DNA of 64,000 bases from Jatrophihabitans sp. (GCA_025924515.1 JAICIE010000002.1:1-64000); one strand, 5' to 3'; shown: positions 48,081-58,268, counted from the first letter of the stretch. The notes: a model not told the origin generated them from the letters alone. Program-made: numbers and translations.

Positions 48081-48833
48081 TCAGGCCTCCGCAGCCGACA
48101 CGTCGGTACCGAGGTATGCGTCGAGCACCGCCGGGTCCGATCGCACCTTCTCGGGCGACCCCTCCATCAGCGCGGCACCGTTGTGCATCACCGAGACCTG
48201 GTCACAGATGCCCATCACGAACTCCATGTCGTGCTCGACGATCACAAAGGTGACCCCTTGCGCGTTGAGCGCCTTGATCCGTCCGGCGAGGTGCCTGAGC
48301 AGGGTCGGGTTCACCCCACCCGCGGGCTCGTCGAGCAGCATCACCGACGGGCTTGCGACCATGATGAAGGCGAATTCGAGCAGCTTCTGCTGTCCGTACG
48401 ACAGGCTCCCGGCGGGCTCTCTGGATAGCCGCGTGAGGCCGACGAAGTCGAGCGCCTCCAGCGCTCGCTCGTGCTCCGCGCCGGAGGTCCACCGGCGCAG
48501 CTGTCCGAGCAACCCGCGCCGTTGCGCGGCGACGTGCACATTCTCGAGCACGGTGAGCCGGGGAAATATCCGGGTGAGCTGGAAGGTGCGCCCGACGCCG
48601 GCGGCGAAAACCGCGTCCGGCGTCGCCTGGGTCATGTCGCGGCCGCGCAGCAGCACGCGCCCGGCGTCCGGTCGCTCGTAGCCGGTCATGACGTTGAACA
48701 GCGTCGTCTTGCCAGAGCCGTTCGGACCGATGAGCCCGTTGACGGCGCCCTCGGCGAACGCCATCGTGCAGCCGCGCAGCGCCTGCACGCCGCCATAGCT
48801 TTTCCGGACCTCCTCGACGGTGAGCACGCTCAC
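48081..48833 (-). CDS. livG: Branched-chain-amino-acid-type ABC transporter ATPase
   Basis: LIGPNGSGKTTLFNVMTGYERPDAG, LSYGQQKLLEFAFIMVASPSVMLLDEPAGGVNP; GTG start overlaps the livM stop. Confidence 0.95.
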   Translation of the reverse strand: MSVLTVEEVRKSYGGVQALRGCTMAFAEGAVNGLIGPNGSGKTTLFNVMTGYERPDAGRVLLRGRDMTQATPDAVFAAGVGRTFQLTRIFPRLTVLENVHVAAQRRGLLGQLRRWTSGAEHERALEALDFVGLTRLSREPAGSLSYGQQKLLEFAFIMVASPSVMLLDEPAGGVNPTLLRHLAGRIKALNAQGVTFVIVEHDMEFVMGICDQVSVMHNGAALMEGSPEKVRSDPAVLDAYLGTDVSAAEA

Positions 48834-49942
48834 GCCGACCCGCCCTGGTTGAGGACCACATCGAATGGCCGGCCCACGTCCGGGGCGCTGTCCGGCGGAA
48901 CTCCGGTCGAAGGCGTATTGCGGGCCCGGTAGGTCACCCACTGTCGCCACCGAGCGGCGATGCTGGGCACGATTCCCTGTGGCAGCAGGCGCAGGATCAG
49001 GACGAACAGGAGCCCGTACACGATCAGGAAGACGTTCGCCCCGCCGAACTGCAGGAGGAAGTACTGCTGCAACGACCCGATGACCAGCGCACCCAGTGCC
49101 GGGCCGATCAGCGTACCGAGCCCACCGGTGAAAGCCATGACCGCGAGGGCGAGGTCGAAACTCGGGTCGAATGCGAACTGCGGGAAGACCGAGCCGATGA
49201 ACGGCGCGTAGATGGCCCCGGCCGCGCCGACGAACACCGCCGAGATGGCGAAGGCGACCAGCTTCGTCCGGGTGGTGCGCACGCCGAGACTGCGTGCACG
49301 GTCCTCATCGTCGCGGATTGCCAGCAGCCCCAGACCGAACTTCGAGCGCCGGACCCACCAGGAGGTCACCAGCGCAATCGCAGCAGCAAGCAGGCCGATG
49401 TAGTAGAACGGCTCGTTGAAGTACGCGCCGGACCAGGTCGGGAACGGCAGTTGCATGCCTTGCGACCCACCGGTCCAACTGCGCAGGTTGAAGGCCAGCA
49501 ACTGGAAGATGAACATCACCGCGATGGTGAGCACGATGAAGGTGTGCTTGCGGACACGCAGCAACATCCAACCGATGGGCACCGCGGCGAGGCCGGCGAT
49601 CGCCCCGGCAACAGGGAGCAGCGCAAACAGGTCCCATCCTGCCGGAATCTTGAAGCGGCTCGTCAGCATCGCCGAGGAATACTGGCCGATCCCGAAGAAG
49701 AGGGCGTGACCCAGCGCGATGTAGCCCGAGTAGCCGGAGAAGATGTTCCAGCCGCTCACCGCGAGCAGGTAGATCATCGCGAAGACGCCCACCGAGGTGA
49801 TGGTCGGGTTGGTGAACACCAGCGGGAACACGACGAGCGCGGCGACGACCAGCAGCAGCGAGCCGAACCGGACGGTGCGCGGCAGATCGTAACTCGCCGG
49901 ACTATCGGTCGCGGTCCGGTTCGAGACGTCCGTCGCGCTCAT
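48830..49942 (-). CDS. livM: Branched-chain-amino-acid-type ABC transporter permease
   Basis: FSGYSGYIALGHALFFGIGQY, AIRDDEDRARSLGVRTTRTKLVAFAISAVFVGAAGAIYAPFIG. Confidence 0.93.
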   Translation of the reverse strand: MSATDVSNRTATDSPASYDLPRTVRFGSLLLVVAALVVFPLVFTNPTITSVGVFAMIYLLAVSGWNIFSGYSGYIALGHALFFGIGQYSSAMLTSRFKIPAGWDLFALLPVAGAIAGLAAVPIGWMLLRVRKHTFIVLTIAVMFIFQLLAFNLRSWTGGSQGMQLPFPTWSGAYFNEPFYYIGLLAAAIALVTSWWVRRSKFGLGLLAIRDDEDRARSLGVRTTRTKLVAFAISAVFVGAAGAIYAPFIGSVFPQFAFDPSFDLALAVMAFTGGLGTLIGPALGALVIGSLQQYFLLQFGGANVFLIVYGLLFVLILRLLPQGIVPSIAARWRQWVTYRARNTPSTGVPPDSAPDVGRPFDVVLNQGGSA

Positions 49943-50811
49943 TGGGCGCGAACCGCTCGTCGGCCGAACAGGCCCTGTGGCCGCAGCAGCAGTACGACCA
50001 CCAGCACCAGGTAGAAGGTGGTCTGCCCCCACACGGGCGACCACACCACCGCGACCACGTCCTGGATGACCAGCATCAGCAGGGCGGCCACGAGTGCACC
50101 GCTGATGCTGCCGAACCCGCCGAGGATCACGATGACCAGCAACCGGGAAATCAGGTCGTACGAGCTCGCCGCGTTGAACGCATTCGTGGTCCCGAAGACC
50201 ATCCCGCCCGCCGCAGCCAATCCGATCCCGATGCCGAGCGTTATGGCGGAAACTCGGTCAGTGTTGATGCCGACCATGCGGGCGGCTACCGGGTTCTGCA
50301 TCGACGCCCGCAAGCTCCGTCCGAAGCGGGAGCGATAGATGAGCGTGTACAGCAGCGCCAGCAGCCCGACGCTGAGCGCGAAGGCGTACAGGTAGATCGC
50401 AGGGAAGTTTAATCTGCCGAGTTGGAACGACTTGTTGACGTAAGACGCGTGCACCTGGACGAGGTTGCTCTTAAAAACCCAGTCCAGGATGCCCTCGATC
50501 AGCGTGGCCACCGCGAACATCACCAGCAACGACATCACGACCCGGTCGCGCTTGATCGGCTTGATCAACACCCAGTAGATGGCCACTCCGAGCAATGAGG
50601 TCGCCGGCACTGTGATCAGCAGGGAGAGGAACGGGTCGATGTTCAGATGAACCGACAAGGCATAGCTGAGATAGGCACCCAAGACCACCAGTGCACCCTG
50701 AGCGAAGTTGACGATGTCCATCACCCCGAAGACCAGCGTGAGCCCGGCTGCCATGAGGGCGTAGAAGCCGCCGACCAGGATTCCGTCGATGATCGCTTGA
50801 GCGATGAGCAA
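49939..50811 (-). CDS. livH: Branched-chain-amino-acid-type ABC transporter permease
   Basis: DGILVGGFYALMAAGLTLVFGVMDIVNFAQGALVVLGAYLSY; start approximate (TTG). Confidence 0.92.
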   Translation of the reverse strand: MLIAQAIIDGILVGGFYALMAAGLTLVFGVMDIVNFAQGALVVLGAYLSYALSVHLNIDPFLSLLITVPATSLLGVAIYWVLIKPIKRDRVVMSLLVMFAVATLIEGILDWVFKSNLVQVHASYVNKSFQLGRLNFPAIYLYAFALSVGLLALLYTLIYRSRFGRSLRASMQNPVAARMVGINTDRVSAITLGIGIGLAAAGGMVFGTTNAFNAASSYDLISRLLVIVILGGFGSISGALVAALLMLVIQDVVAVVWSPVWGQTTFYLVLVVVLLLRPQGLFGRRAVRAQ

Positions 50812-50843
50812 GGTTTCCCTGTCCCCTGAATATCCGGTCGGTG

Positions 50844-52160
50844 CTAGGAACCCGAAGTCGTTCCCCAGTTGGGACGGTTCGCCTCGATCGGCTTGGTGCC
50901 TCCGGCTCCCGTGGGCAGGACGGGCACGAGTTGGCCCTTCTGCCACTGGAACACGTACGGCGTCGCGCCGGCGTTTTCGCCGTCTGCAGCGAAGTGCACG
51001 GGACCCTGCACGCTTTTGAACGTGGCGTTCGAGTGCAGGTAGCTCTGGAGTTTGGAATTGTCAAGCGACTTGTTGTGCGTCACGGCCTGCGCCAGAACCT
51101 GGCCGGCCGAGAACGCCTCGGCGACGTCCGCGCTGATGTTGGCCGCTTTGCCGCCGTACATCTTCAGGTATTGCGCCACCATGTCGGCGTTCTGGTAGAA
51201 GGTCGAGCCGGGGTACCAGGTGTTGGGCACCATGATCCCCTCGGTGTTGTTCGCGCCTACCGCCTTGACGAAGGTGGCGCCCTGGTCGGGACCGGACGCT
51301 TCGATCAGCATCTGCGGGTTGTACCGCTTCTGGATGAACGACTGGATGAACGCGTCGCCGTCCGGCGGCATCGTGCCTAGAACGACGATCTTCGCCCCGG
51401 ATGCCACGATGGCCGACGCGATGGAGGTGTAGTCGGTGGTCTCGAGCGGATAGACCTTGTAGACCGCGCTCTGGAAGCCGCGTTTGGTGAGGTAATTACG
51501 CGCGCCGTCAGTGGTCGGCTTGATGAACGGGTCGTCCATCGTCGCGTAGGCGACAGGCTGCGGCTTGCTGGTGGCGGCCAACCACTTCGCGAATGTGATC
51601 ATCTGGAAGGTTGCCGAAGCGCTCACGTCGAAGACGTTCTTCAGGCCGGCCTGGAAGACTGATGGGCCGCCGCCGATGCCTTCCAGCATGACGTAGCTGT
51701 ACCGGTTCGCGATGACCGAGGCCGGACGGGTGAGCAGCGTGGAGTAGGGGCCGAGCACGAAGTCGACCTTGTCGGAGGTGATCAGCTTCTGGTAATTGGT
51801 GACCACCTGAGTCGGGCTCGAGCCGTCGGACAGGAACGTGAGCTGGATCTGGCGGCCGAGGATGCCACCGTGCGCGTTCTGGTAGGCCGCCCAGGTCTTG
51901 TATCCCTGTTCGGTGGCGACGCCGTCAGCCGAGAAGTCGCCCGACAGCGAGACCGAGACTCCGATCTTGATGGGGGCGGACGTGGTGCTGGACTTGCTGC
52001 CGGACGAGGTGCCGCCGGCAGGAGCGCTCTTTCCGGAGCTGCTGCTGCTGCACGCCGATGCCAACAGCGCCAAGGCGGACGCTCCGGCGAGCCAGGTCGA
52101 ACCGCGACGGATACCGGCGCGTCGGCGACTGCCGGACCGATCTGTGCGGACGGGCGTCAC
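50844..52160 (-). CDS. ABC transporter substrate-binding lipoprotein (Liv type)
   Basis: Lipobox LLASACSSSSSG; IKIGVSVSLSGDFSADGVATEQGYKTWAAYQNAHGGILGRQIQLTFLSDGSSPTQVVTNYQKLI. Confidence 0.95.
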   Translation of the reverse strand: MTPVRTDRSGSRRRAGIRRGSTWLAGASALALLASACSSSSSGKSAPAGGTSSGSKSSTTSAPIKIGVSVSLSGDFSADGVATEQGYKTWAAYQNAHGGILGRQIQLTFLSDGSSPTQVVTNYQKLITSDKVDFVLGPYSTLLTRPASVIANRYSYVMLEGIGGGPSVFQAGLKNVFDVSASATFQMITFAKWLAATSKPQPVAYATMDDPFIKPTTDGARNYLTKRGFQSAVYKVYPLETTDYTSIASAIVASGAKIVVLGTMPPDGDAFIQSFIQKRYNPQMLIEASGPDQGATFVKAVGANNTEGIMVPNTWYPGSTFYQNADMVAQYLKMYGGKAANISADVAEAFSAGQVLAQAVTHNKSLDNSKLQSYLHSNATFKSVQGPVHFAADGENAGATPYVFQWQKGQLVPVLPTGAGGTKPIEANRPNWGTTSGS

Positions 52161-52202
52161 GGCGGCCTCCTGAGGACATCAGTGTCTGAAGCGAGCGCGA
52201 AA

Positions 52203-52212
52203 CAATCGTTTG
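52203..52212. promoter_or_regulatory. Putative LacI-family operator core CAATCGTTTG
   Basis: About 43 bp upstream of the substrate-binding protein start. Confidence 0.5.
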
Positions 52213-52275
52213 CAGGAACGTAAGAGCCGTGCCCGTCGTTGTCAACGTCTGGACCTCACGATCAGGCGACAATGC

Positions 52276-53184
52276 TCAGTGGTCCAGCAGGTCGAGCGCG
52301 CGAAGGCCGTGCTCCAACCGTTGCGTCGCCGCACCGTCCAGATCGAGCAGCGGCAGCCGGACGCCGCCGACCGGGCGCCCCTGCATCTTCAGCGCCGCCT
52401 TCACCGACGCCGGGTAACCGGTTGCCCGCAGCAGGTGCCACAGCGCTGAAGCCCGATACTGGAGCGCACGCGCGCGTTCCATGTCCCCCGCAGCGCACGC
52501 TTCGTACAGCTCCAGCACCAACTGCGGCGCGATAGAGGACGCGGGTGAGAAGCAGCCGGCCGCCCCGAGGCACATCGACGGCAGCAGGTATTCAACGCCC
52601 GGCAGGACTGCGAAGTCCGGTCGCAGCGCGGTGGCTCGTCGACAGGTCTCCGTGAAAGACTGCATGTCGTAGGCGGCGTCCTTGACGCCGACGAAATTGG
52701 GACAGCGCTCGATCAGGTCCTCGATGAGCTCGGCGTCGACTGCCACGCCCAGCCGGGACGGGAAGTTGTAGGCGAGCAGGCCGACCGACACGGCACCCGC
52801 GAGGGCGCGGTAGTGCGCGGCCAGGGCCGGCCGAGACGGTCGCCAGTGATACGGCGTCACGCAGACGACCGCGGCCGCCCCTGCCGATTCAGCGTGCTCG
52901 GCGAGAGCGATGGCCTGCGCGGTGCCGGGCATGCTGACGTGCGCCAGGATCGGCACCCGACCGCCTACCGCGGCCACCGCACGGCTGACCACGAGCTGAC
53001 GCTCCTCGGTGGTCAGGTTCAGCGATTCGCCCGTGTGGAGGGGCAGCGCGATTCCGTGCACGCCGGCGAGCACAAGGTCGTCGCACAACCGCTCCAGCGC
53101 GTCGGTGTCCACGCGGTCGTCCTCGGTGAACGGCGTGACCGGCGCCCCGATCACTCCGCGCAGCTCGGAGGTCACCCCGCTCAC
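52276..53184 (-). CDS. Dihydrodipicolinate synthase-family lyase
   Basis: GVIGAPVTPFTEDDRVDTDALERLCDDLVLAGVHGIALPLHTGESLNLT; LLAYNFPSRLGV; FVGVKDAAYDM. Confidence 0.92.
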   Translation of the reverse strand: MSGVTSELRGVIGAPVTPFTEDDRVDTDALERLCDDLVLAGVHGIALPLHTGESLNLTTEERQLVVSRAVAAVGGRVPILAHVSMPGTAQAIALAEHAESAGAAAVVCVTPYHWRPSRPALAAHYRALAGAVSVGLLAYNFPSRLGVAVDAELIEDLIERCPNFVGVKDAAYDMQSFTETCRRATALRPDFAVLPGVEYLLPSMCLGAAGCFSPASSIAPQLVLELYEACAAGDMERARALQYRASALWHLLRATGYPASVKAALKMQGRPVGGVRLPLLDLDGAATQRLEHGLRALDLLDH

Positions 53185-54248
53185 AACAGCACGAGAGGAC
53201 GAATGGCCGAGCGCGACTCCAACGCCGCGAACGCCTCCCCGACGTGGTCCAGGTCGAACTGGTCGCGGGTCAGCGGGTCGGTGTCGATGGCACCGTCGGC
53301 CATCAACCGGATCGTGGCCGGGTAGGCGTTCGGGCTGGACCGGACCCCGAGCAGGTTCAGCTCGTCCAAGGCGAGCGGGTCGAGCGGGAACCGAGCGACT
53401 GCGCCACCGGTCAGTCCCAACATCGCGACCGTGCCCCCGCGCCGGACCGAGCGCAGCAACTGCTCCACGACCTCCGCATTGCCCGAGCAGTCGAACACGT
53501 AGTCGACTCCCCGGCCCTCGGTCATCGCCCGGATCTCGCTCACCGGATCGGCCCGTTCGTAGTCCACGACCGCCGAACAGCCCAGCTCGAGTGCGGTGTC
53601 GAGCCGGGCGCCGCGCCCGACAACGATCACCTGCGTCGCGCCCGCGGCGCGGGCGACCTGTTGCATCAACAAACCCAAAAGACCCGGACCGAACACCGCG
53701 ACGCTCGCCCCGGGAGTGACCGCGGCGCGTCGAGCGGCGTGCACGGTCAGCGCGGCCTGATTGACCAGGGCGCCGGCCAGGTCGCTAACGCTGTCCGGCA
53801 GCTTATGCGTCGCGACCGCCGGACGGGCCGCGTATTGGGCCAGCGCACCTTGGGCGGTATGGCCGTACAGCTTGAATCCGGGTTCGCGCACCCGCTCGCA
53901 CAAGTTGTACCGGCCGGCCCGGCACAAGGGGCATGCGCCGCAGCCGGCATGGTTCTCCGCGACCACCCGGTCGCCCGGACTGAGGCCGGTGCGCTCGGTG
54001 CCGGGGCCCATCGCCACCACGACTCCCGACCACTCGTGCCCGATGACGAAGGGCAGCGACGGGGGCCAGGTGCCGGCGAACCCACCGTTGACAATCTTGA
54101 GGTCGGTGCCGCACATGCCGCACGCCCGAACGCGGCACAGCACCTCGCCCGGTCCGGGTTGGGGAACCGGTAGCTCGGCGAGCGTCAACCGGCCGAATTC
54201 GGCGAGCAGCGCGGCCCGCATGGTGCGCGGCGCGGTCGTCGCCGTCAC
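53181..54248 (-). CDS. Zinc-dependent MDR alcohol dehydrogenase
   Basis: RACGMCGTDLKIV, IGHEWSGVVVAMG, NHAGCGACPLCRAGRYNLCE. Confidence 0.95.
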   Translation of the reverse strand: MTATTAPRTMRAALLAEFGRLTLAELPVPQPGPGEVLCRVRACGMCGTDLKIVNGGFAGTWPPSLPFVIGHEWSGVVVAMGPGTERTGLSPGDRVVAENHAGCGACPLCRAGRYNLCERVREPGFKLYGHTAQGALAQYAARPAVATHKLPDSVSDLAGALVNQAALTVHAARRAAVTPGASVAVFGPGLLGLLMQQVARAAGATQVIVVGRGARLDTALELGCSAVVDYERADPVSEIRAMTEGRGVDYVFDCSGNAEVVEQLLRSVRRGGTVAMLGLTGGAVARFPLDPLALDELNLLGVRSSPNAYPATIRLMADGAIDTDPLTRDQFDLDHVGEAFAALESRSAIRPLVLL

Positions 54249-55066
54249 GAGAGCGCTCCTATCCGCGCGCCGTCGACGCCGGCGTCCGGCGGGCGTGCCG
54301 CGACGGTCTCATCGAGCGCGGCCCAAACCTCGCGGGCCCGCCTGACGACGTGGTCGGCGACCTCCTCCGCAATCTCCTCGGCGCGCAACCGGTCGGCGGC
54401 CTCCGGCCGGCCATACCAACCTGTCGGAGCGACGTCGTGGAAGTCGCGCATGATCGGGTAGACGTCGGGACGACGGAACAGCGCGTGTGCCCGCTCGCCC
54501 GCCGTCCGGTCGCTCGGGCGCTCGACTTCGTCCATGCGTACCAAGCCGGGGTCGAATGCCAGGACCGCGGCGGTCTCCATGGATCCGGCGTGGGTGAACT
54601 CCATCTCCTCCGGGTGCAGCGAGTGGGTGACGACATGGGACTCGGCCAGAACCACCTGCACGTCATGGGTGCGCTGACACCGGTCGGCGGCGAGCCGAAG
54701 CGCCGCCGAATTGCCCTCGTGCCAGTTCACGACCAGGATCCGGCGCGCTCCGGCGGCGCGCAGCCCGCCACAGATTTCGACGAACACGGCCATCATCGTC
54801 TCCGGCGTGAGGGTGAGCGAACCGTGCCACGACCCGTGGTAGTGAGCCACACCGACCGGACCCAAGGTGGCGACCACGGTGTCGAGCCGGTGCGCCGCGC
54901 GCTCACCGATGGACAGCGCCGCGAAGGCGTCGGTTCCCAGCGGCAGGTGGCTGCCGTGCTGCTCGACGCTGCCCGCGACGACCACGGCCACACCGCTGTC
55001 GGCGAGGAGTCGGGCGGCAACGGGCTGCGTGAGCCGCTCGAGCTGACGCTCAGGGTGACGTGGCAT
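54245..55066 (-). CDS. Creatininase-family amidohydrolase
   Basis: VAGSVEQHGSHLPLGTDAFAALSIGERAA...ILVVNWHEGNSAALR...HAGSMETAAVLAFDPGLV. Confidence 0.92.
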   Translation of the reverse strand: MPRHPERQLERLTQPVAARLLADSGVAVVVAGSVEQHGSHLPLGTDAFAALSIGERAAHRLDTVVATLGPVGVAHYHGSWHGSLTLTPETMMAVFVEICGGLRAAGARRILVVNWHEGNSAALRLAADRCQRTHDVQVVLAESHVVTHSLHPEEMEFTHAGSMETAAVLAFDPGLVRMDEVERPSDRTAGERAHALFRRPDVYPIMRDFHDVAPTGWYGRPEAADRLRAEEIAEEVADHVVRRAREVWAALDETVAARPPDAGVDGARIGALS

Positions 55067-55071
55067 CGGCT

Positions 55072-56928
55072 TCAGCCTCCATATCCCGCGGGTCGGTCCT
55101 GCTCGACCGCCCGTCGGTGACCCGAGACCGGTGTGCTCCAGGTTTCGGTAACGACATCGAGCAGGTACGGGCGGTCACCGGCGGGGGGACGACCGAGTGC
55201 GGCGTTGAGTTCCGCGGGGTCGTCGATGCGGTCGGCGTCCCAGCCGTACGCGCGCGCCACCGCTCGGTAATCGACGTCTGCGAAGTCCTCGTTCTCCCAG
55301 CCGGTTCCGAAGGTGATCCGCCGGTACCACCGGATCCAGCCCAGGGAGCGGTTGTTCAGGACGACGACCGTGATCGGCAACCGTTGCTCGACCACGGTGG
55401 CGAACTCGCCGACCGCGTACGCCAATGCACCGTCGCCGGTCAGCACCACCGTGCGCCGATCGCGATCCGCGGTGGCGATCCCGATCGCCGCCGGGACCGC
55501 GTAGCCGAGCCCGGCCAGGCCCCGCGGCATGACCACCTTGCGCCCTCCGGCGCGCTGGTCGAGGTAGACGCCCGCCCAGCCGCTGGCCAGGCTGGCGTCG
55601 CAGACCAACACGTCCTCGGGGCGAAGCGACGCCTCGATCGCGGCAACGACTCGCTGCGGGGCGATCGGACGGTCGTCGCCGGCCCGCTCGGCGTCGCGGA
55701 CCGTTCGCCACGCCGCGACGTGCTCGCCGATCCGGTCGCGCCACGAGCTTCGATCCGGCCCTGCGGAGGACGCGGCCTCGAGCGCGGCGGCCAATGCCGC
55801 CAGACCGGTCCGGGCGTCGGCCCAAATGGCTGCGGCGAGCGGGAACGCCCGGCCCAGCTCGACCGGGTCGATGTCGCATTGCACGACCGCTTGATCCGGG
55901 CGGGGGCGGGTCCACTGGAAGGTCGGGCCGCTGCCCGCCTTGGTGCCGACGAGCAGCACCACATCGGCGTCATCCACCGCCTGACTCGCGGCCGGCGTAC
56001 CCATCGAACCGATAACGCCCACGGCCAGAGGGTGGTCCTCGGCGAAGGCTCCCTTGCCCGACAGCGAAGTGGCGACGGCCGCGGACAGCAATTCTGCGCA
56101 GCGGGCCAGAGGCGCCTGAGCGCCGGAGATCACGGCCCCGCCACCGGCGATGATCATTGGACGGCGGGCGGCAGCGAGAACCGCTGCGGCGGCGGCCACG
56201 TCCTCCGGGTCCGGAGCGGGGCGGAGGGCGGGATAGCGGCCGAACCGGGCCGGACCGGCGCCGACATCGCGGCCCGCGGTCGCGGCCGACGCGGTGGTGA
56301 GCCCTGGGGGCACGGCACTGTCGAGGACGTCCTGCGGAAGGAAGAGGGCCGTCGGTCCCGGCCGTCCGGTCGAGGCTTCCCGGAAGGCCTGGCGGACAAG
56401 GTCCGGCATCGCCTGCACGTCCGGAACGGTCGCCTGCCACTTGGTCACCGGCTTCAGCAAGGTGGCCTGGTCGAGCGCCTGGGAGGCCGCGCTGCGATAC
56501 CTGTGGGCGGCCATCCGAGCCGGAAGCTCGCTTACCAGTGCCACGACGGGGATCGAGGCACCCAGCGCCTCCCCCAGACCAGACGGAAGCTTGGCCGTTC
56601 CCGGCCCGACGGTCGCGTCACACACGCCCACCTTCCCGGTGACGCGGGCATATCCGTCGGCGGCATAAGCCGCGGAACGCTCGTCACGTACCAGCACGTG
56701 CGCGATCTCGCCGGACCTGCTGCGGATGCCGTCGTACAGGCCGAGCGTCTGTCCCCCCGGCAAGCCGAACACGTACTGCACCGCATGGTCTATGAGCAGG
56801 GAAACGAGCAGATCTCCCCCGTGTCGGTAGCCGGTCTGATTGTCGGGCTGCGACTCGCTCCCCGGATCGGCATGCGGGGCGGCCGGGCGCGGAGCCGGAG
56901 GAGGCACGACAATCTCCGTCCGCCGCAT
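55072..56928 (-). CDS. Thiamine-diphosphate-dependent enzyme (acetolactate synthase/benzoylformate decarboxylase-like)
   Basis: VRDERSAAYAADGYARVTGKVGVCDATVGPGTAKL; GDGALAYAVGEFATVVEQRLPITVVVLNNRSLGWIRW. Confidence 0.93.
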   Translation of the reverse strand: MRRTEIVVPPPAPRPAAPHADPGSESQPDNQTGYRHGGDLLVSLLIDHAVQYVFGLPGGQTLGLYDGIRSRSGEIAHVLVRDERSAAYAADGYARVTGKVGVCDATVGPGTAKLPSGLGEALGASIPVVALVSELPARMAAHRYRSAASQALDQATLLKPVTKWQATVPDVQAMPDLVRQAFREASTGRPGPTALFLPQDVLDSAVPPGLTTASAATAGRDVGAGPARFGRYPALRPAPDPEDVAAAAAVLAAARRPMIIAGGGAVISGAQAPLARCAELLSAAVATSLSGKGAFAEDHPLAVGVIGSMGTPAASQAVDDADVVLLVGTKAGSGPTFQWTRPRPDQAVVQCDIDPVELGRAFPLAAAIWADARTGLAALAAALEAASSAGPDRSSWRDRIGEHVAAWRTVRDAERAGDDRPIAPQRVVAAIEASLRPEDVLVCDASLASGWAGVYLDQRAGGRKVVMPRGLAGLGYAVPAAIGIATADRDRRTVVLTGDGALAYAVGEFATVVEQRLPITVVVLNNRSLGWIRWYRRITFGTGWENEDFADVDYRAVARAYGWDADRIDDPAELNAALGRPPAGDRPYLLDVVTETWSTPVSGHRRAVEQDRPAGYGG

Positions 56929-56929
56929 G

Positions 56930-56943
56930 TGCAACCGATTGCA
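56930..56943. promoter_or_regulatory. Putative LacI-family operator TGCAACCGATTGCA
   Basis: One mismatched pair in 14 bp; abuts the ThDP enzyme start. Confidence 0.7.
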
Positions 56944-56973
56944 GAAAACCTAGTCGCTGGCCCTGGTGCCTTG

Positions 56974-58191
56974 TCAAGGACTCGCGCGGAGATCCTTGTC
57001 CGCGGGAGCGGCCGTGGAACCGCGCTCAACCAGGGTGACGGGAACGACGATCTGGTCCGGTGGTCGGTCAGGATTAGCGATCACGTCGAGAAGCGTCGCG
57101 GCCGCCGTTCGACCCAGGGATAGTTCCGGAACGTTCACCGTCGTCAGCGGTGGGTTCAGCCGGCCGGCCAGGGGCATGTCGTTGAACCCGACGACGGAAA
57201 GGTCGCGAGGACAGCTCAGCCCCGCCGCAGTCGCGGCGTCGATGACCCCGAGGGCCAACAGGTCGTTGCCGGCCACAACAGCCGTCATCCCAGCGAACTC
57301 GGCGATGATCTGTTCGCTGGCGCGCAGTCCGGCTGTCTCGTCGAAGGCCGTCGCCTCGACAACGCGAACGTCCAGGGCGAGGCGGCGGGCCTCACGCCGG
57401 AAGGCGCGCAGCCGGCGCTCGCCATTCGACGTGAACAGCGGACCCACGACGAGCCCGATCCGCCGATGGCCGAGCTCGTACAGGTGACTGACGGCAAGGC
57501 GAACGCCGAGGGCGTCGTCCGGGACTACCGATGAGATCCCGTCGTCGTCGACCGTGCGGTTGAACAGCACCGCAGGGATGACGCTCCGCTGCAGCCGGTC
57601 GACCGCGGGGTCGCGGCGCCGCACCATGCCGAGCAGCAGGCCGTCGACCCTGGCTTCGATCATGGCATCGAGTTGGCTACGTGCCTTGTCCGCGTCGTTG
57701 TCAGTGCTCGATAGGAGCAGGCAGAACCCAGCCTCGGCCAGCGCTGCCTCGGCACCCCGCACGACCGGCGGGAAGAACGGGTTCGTGATGTCGGGGACGA
57801 GCATGCCGATGGACATCGAACGGCGGGTCTTCAGTGCCCGAGCCATGCCGTTGACGCGGTAACCCAGCTGGTTTGCGGCATTCCGGACGCGGTTGAGCGT
57901 CTCCTCCTGCACCATTGCCGCGGTCTGATCGTTCAGGGCCCTCGATGCAGTCGACACGTGCACCCCGGCGGCGTCGGCAACGTCCTTCAGCCGCGGTGAG
58001 GACGGTCGGGTGGCGGCCGCAGGGCGGGCCGTCGACTGGGAGCGGCCTTCGCCGCGACGGGACGCGCCGGACCTGTTCGCCGCAGCCTCGCCGTCTGTGG
58101 ACGCCGCCTGCGGCGACGTCCGGCGTGCAGCCAACTGCGCACCTGCCTCCCCGCTGAGTGGGGGCGAAGTCGAACCCCACATGCTCGGCAC
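56974..58191 (-). CDS. LacI family transcriptional regulator
   Basis: RLKDVADAAGVHVSTASRALNDQTAAMVQEETLNRVRNAANQLGYRVNGMARALKTRRSMSIGMLVPDITNPFFPPVVRGAE; start may be internal because of a ~65-aa low-complexity N-terminus. Confidence 0.95.
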   Translation of the reverse strand: MPSMWGSTSPPLSGEAGAQLAARRTSPQAASTDGEAAANRSGASRRGEGRSQSTARPAAATRPSSPRLKDVADAAGVHVSTASRALNDQTAAMVQEETLNRVRNAANQLGYRVNGMARALKTRRSMSIGMLVPDITNPFFPPVVRGAEAALAEAGFCLLLSSTDNDADKARSQLDAMIEARVDGLLLGMVRRRDPAVDRLQRSVIPAVLFNRTVDDDGISSVVPDDALGVRLAVSHLYELGHRRIGLVVGPLFTSNGERRLRAFRREARRLALDVRVVEATAFDETAGLRASEQIIAEFAGMTAVVAGNDLLALGVIDAATAAGLSCPRDLSVVGFNDMPLAGRLNPPLTTVNVPELSLGRTAAATLLDVIANPDRPPDQIVVPVTLVERGSTAAPADKDLRASP

Positions 58192-58254
58192 CCCGGGGCC
58201 GCCTCATTGTTGACACCGGGTCGGACGTCACTGATCCTGGGGCGATCCTATCGG

Positions 58255-58268
58255 TACAACCGATTGCA
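58255..58268. promoter_or_regulatory. Putative LacI-family operator TACAACCGATTGCA
   Basis: Between lacI and the divergent hydrolase gene; core identical to the 56930 site. Confidence 0.65.

Noticed and set aside
43978-55066. Assigning the island to nicotine or creatinine degradation
   Set aside because: Only family-level similarity (Mo-hydroxylase, DHPON-like hydrolases, creatininase family); diagnostic genes such as nicotine dehydrogenase with FAD subunit, 6HLNO, creatinase or sarcosine oxidase are not visible
55060-57123. 687-aa + strand ORF antisense to the ThDP enzyme
   Set aside because: Shadow ORF; low-complexity composition and no domain signature
56974-58191. Possible extra domain in the ~65-aa N-terminal extension of the LacI protein
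   Set aside because: Ser/Ala/Arg-rich low-complexity sequence; more likely a mis-called start than a domain
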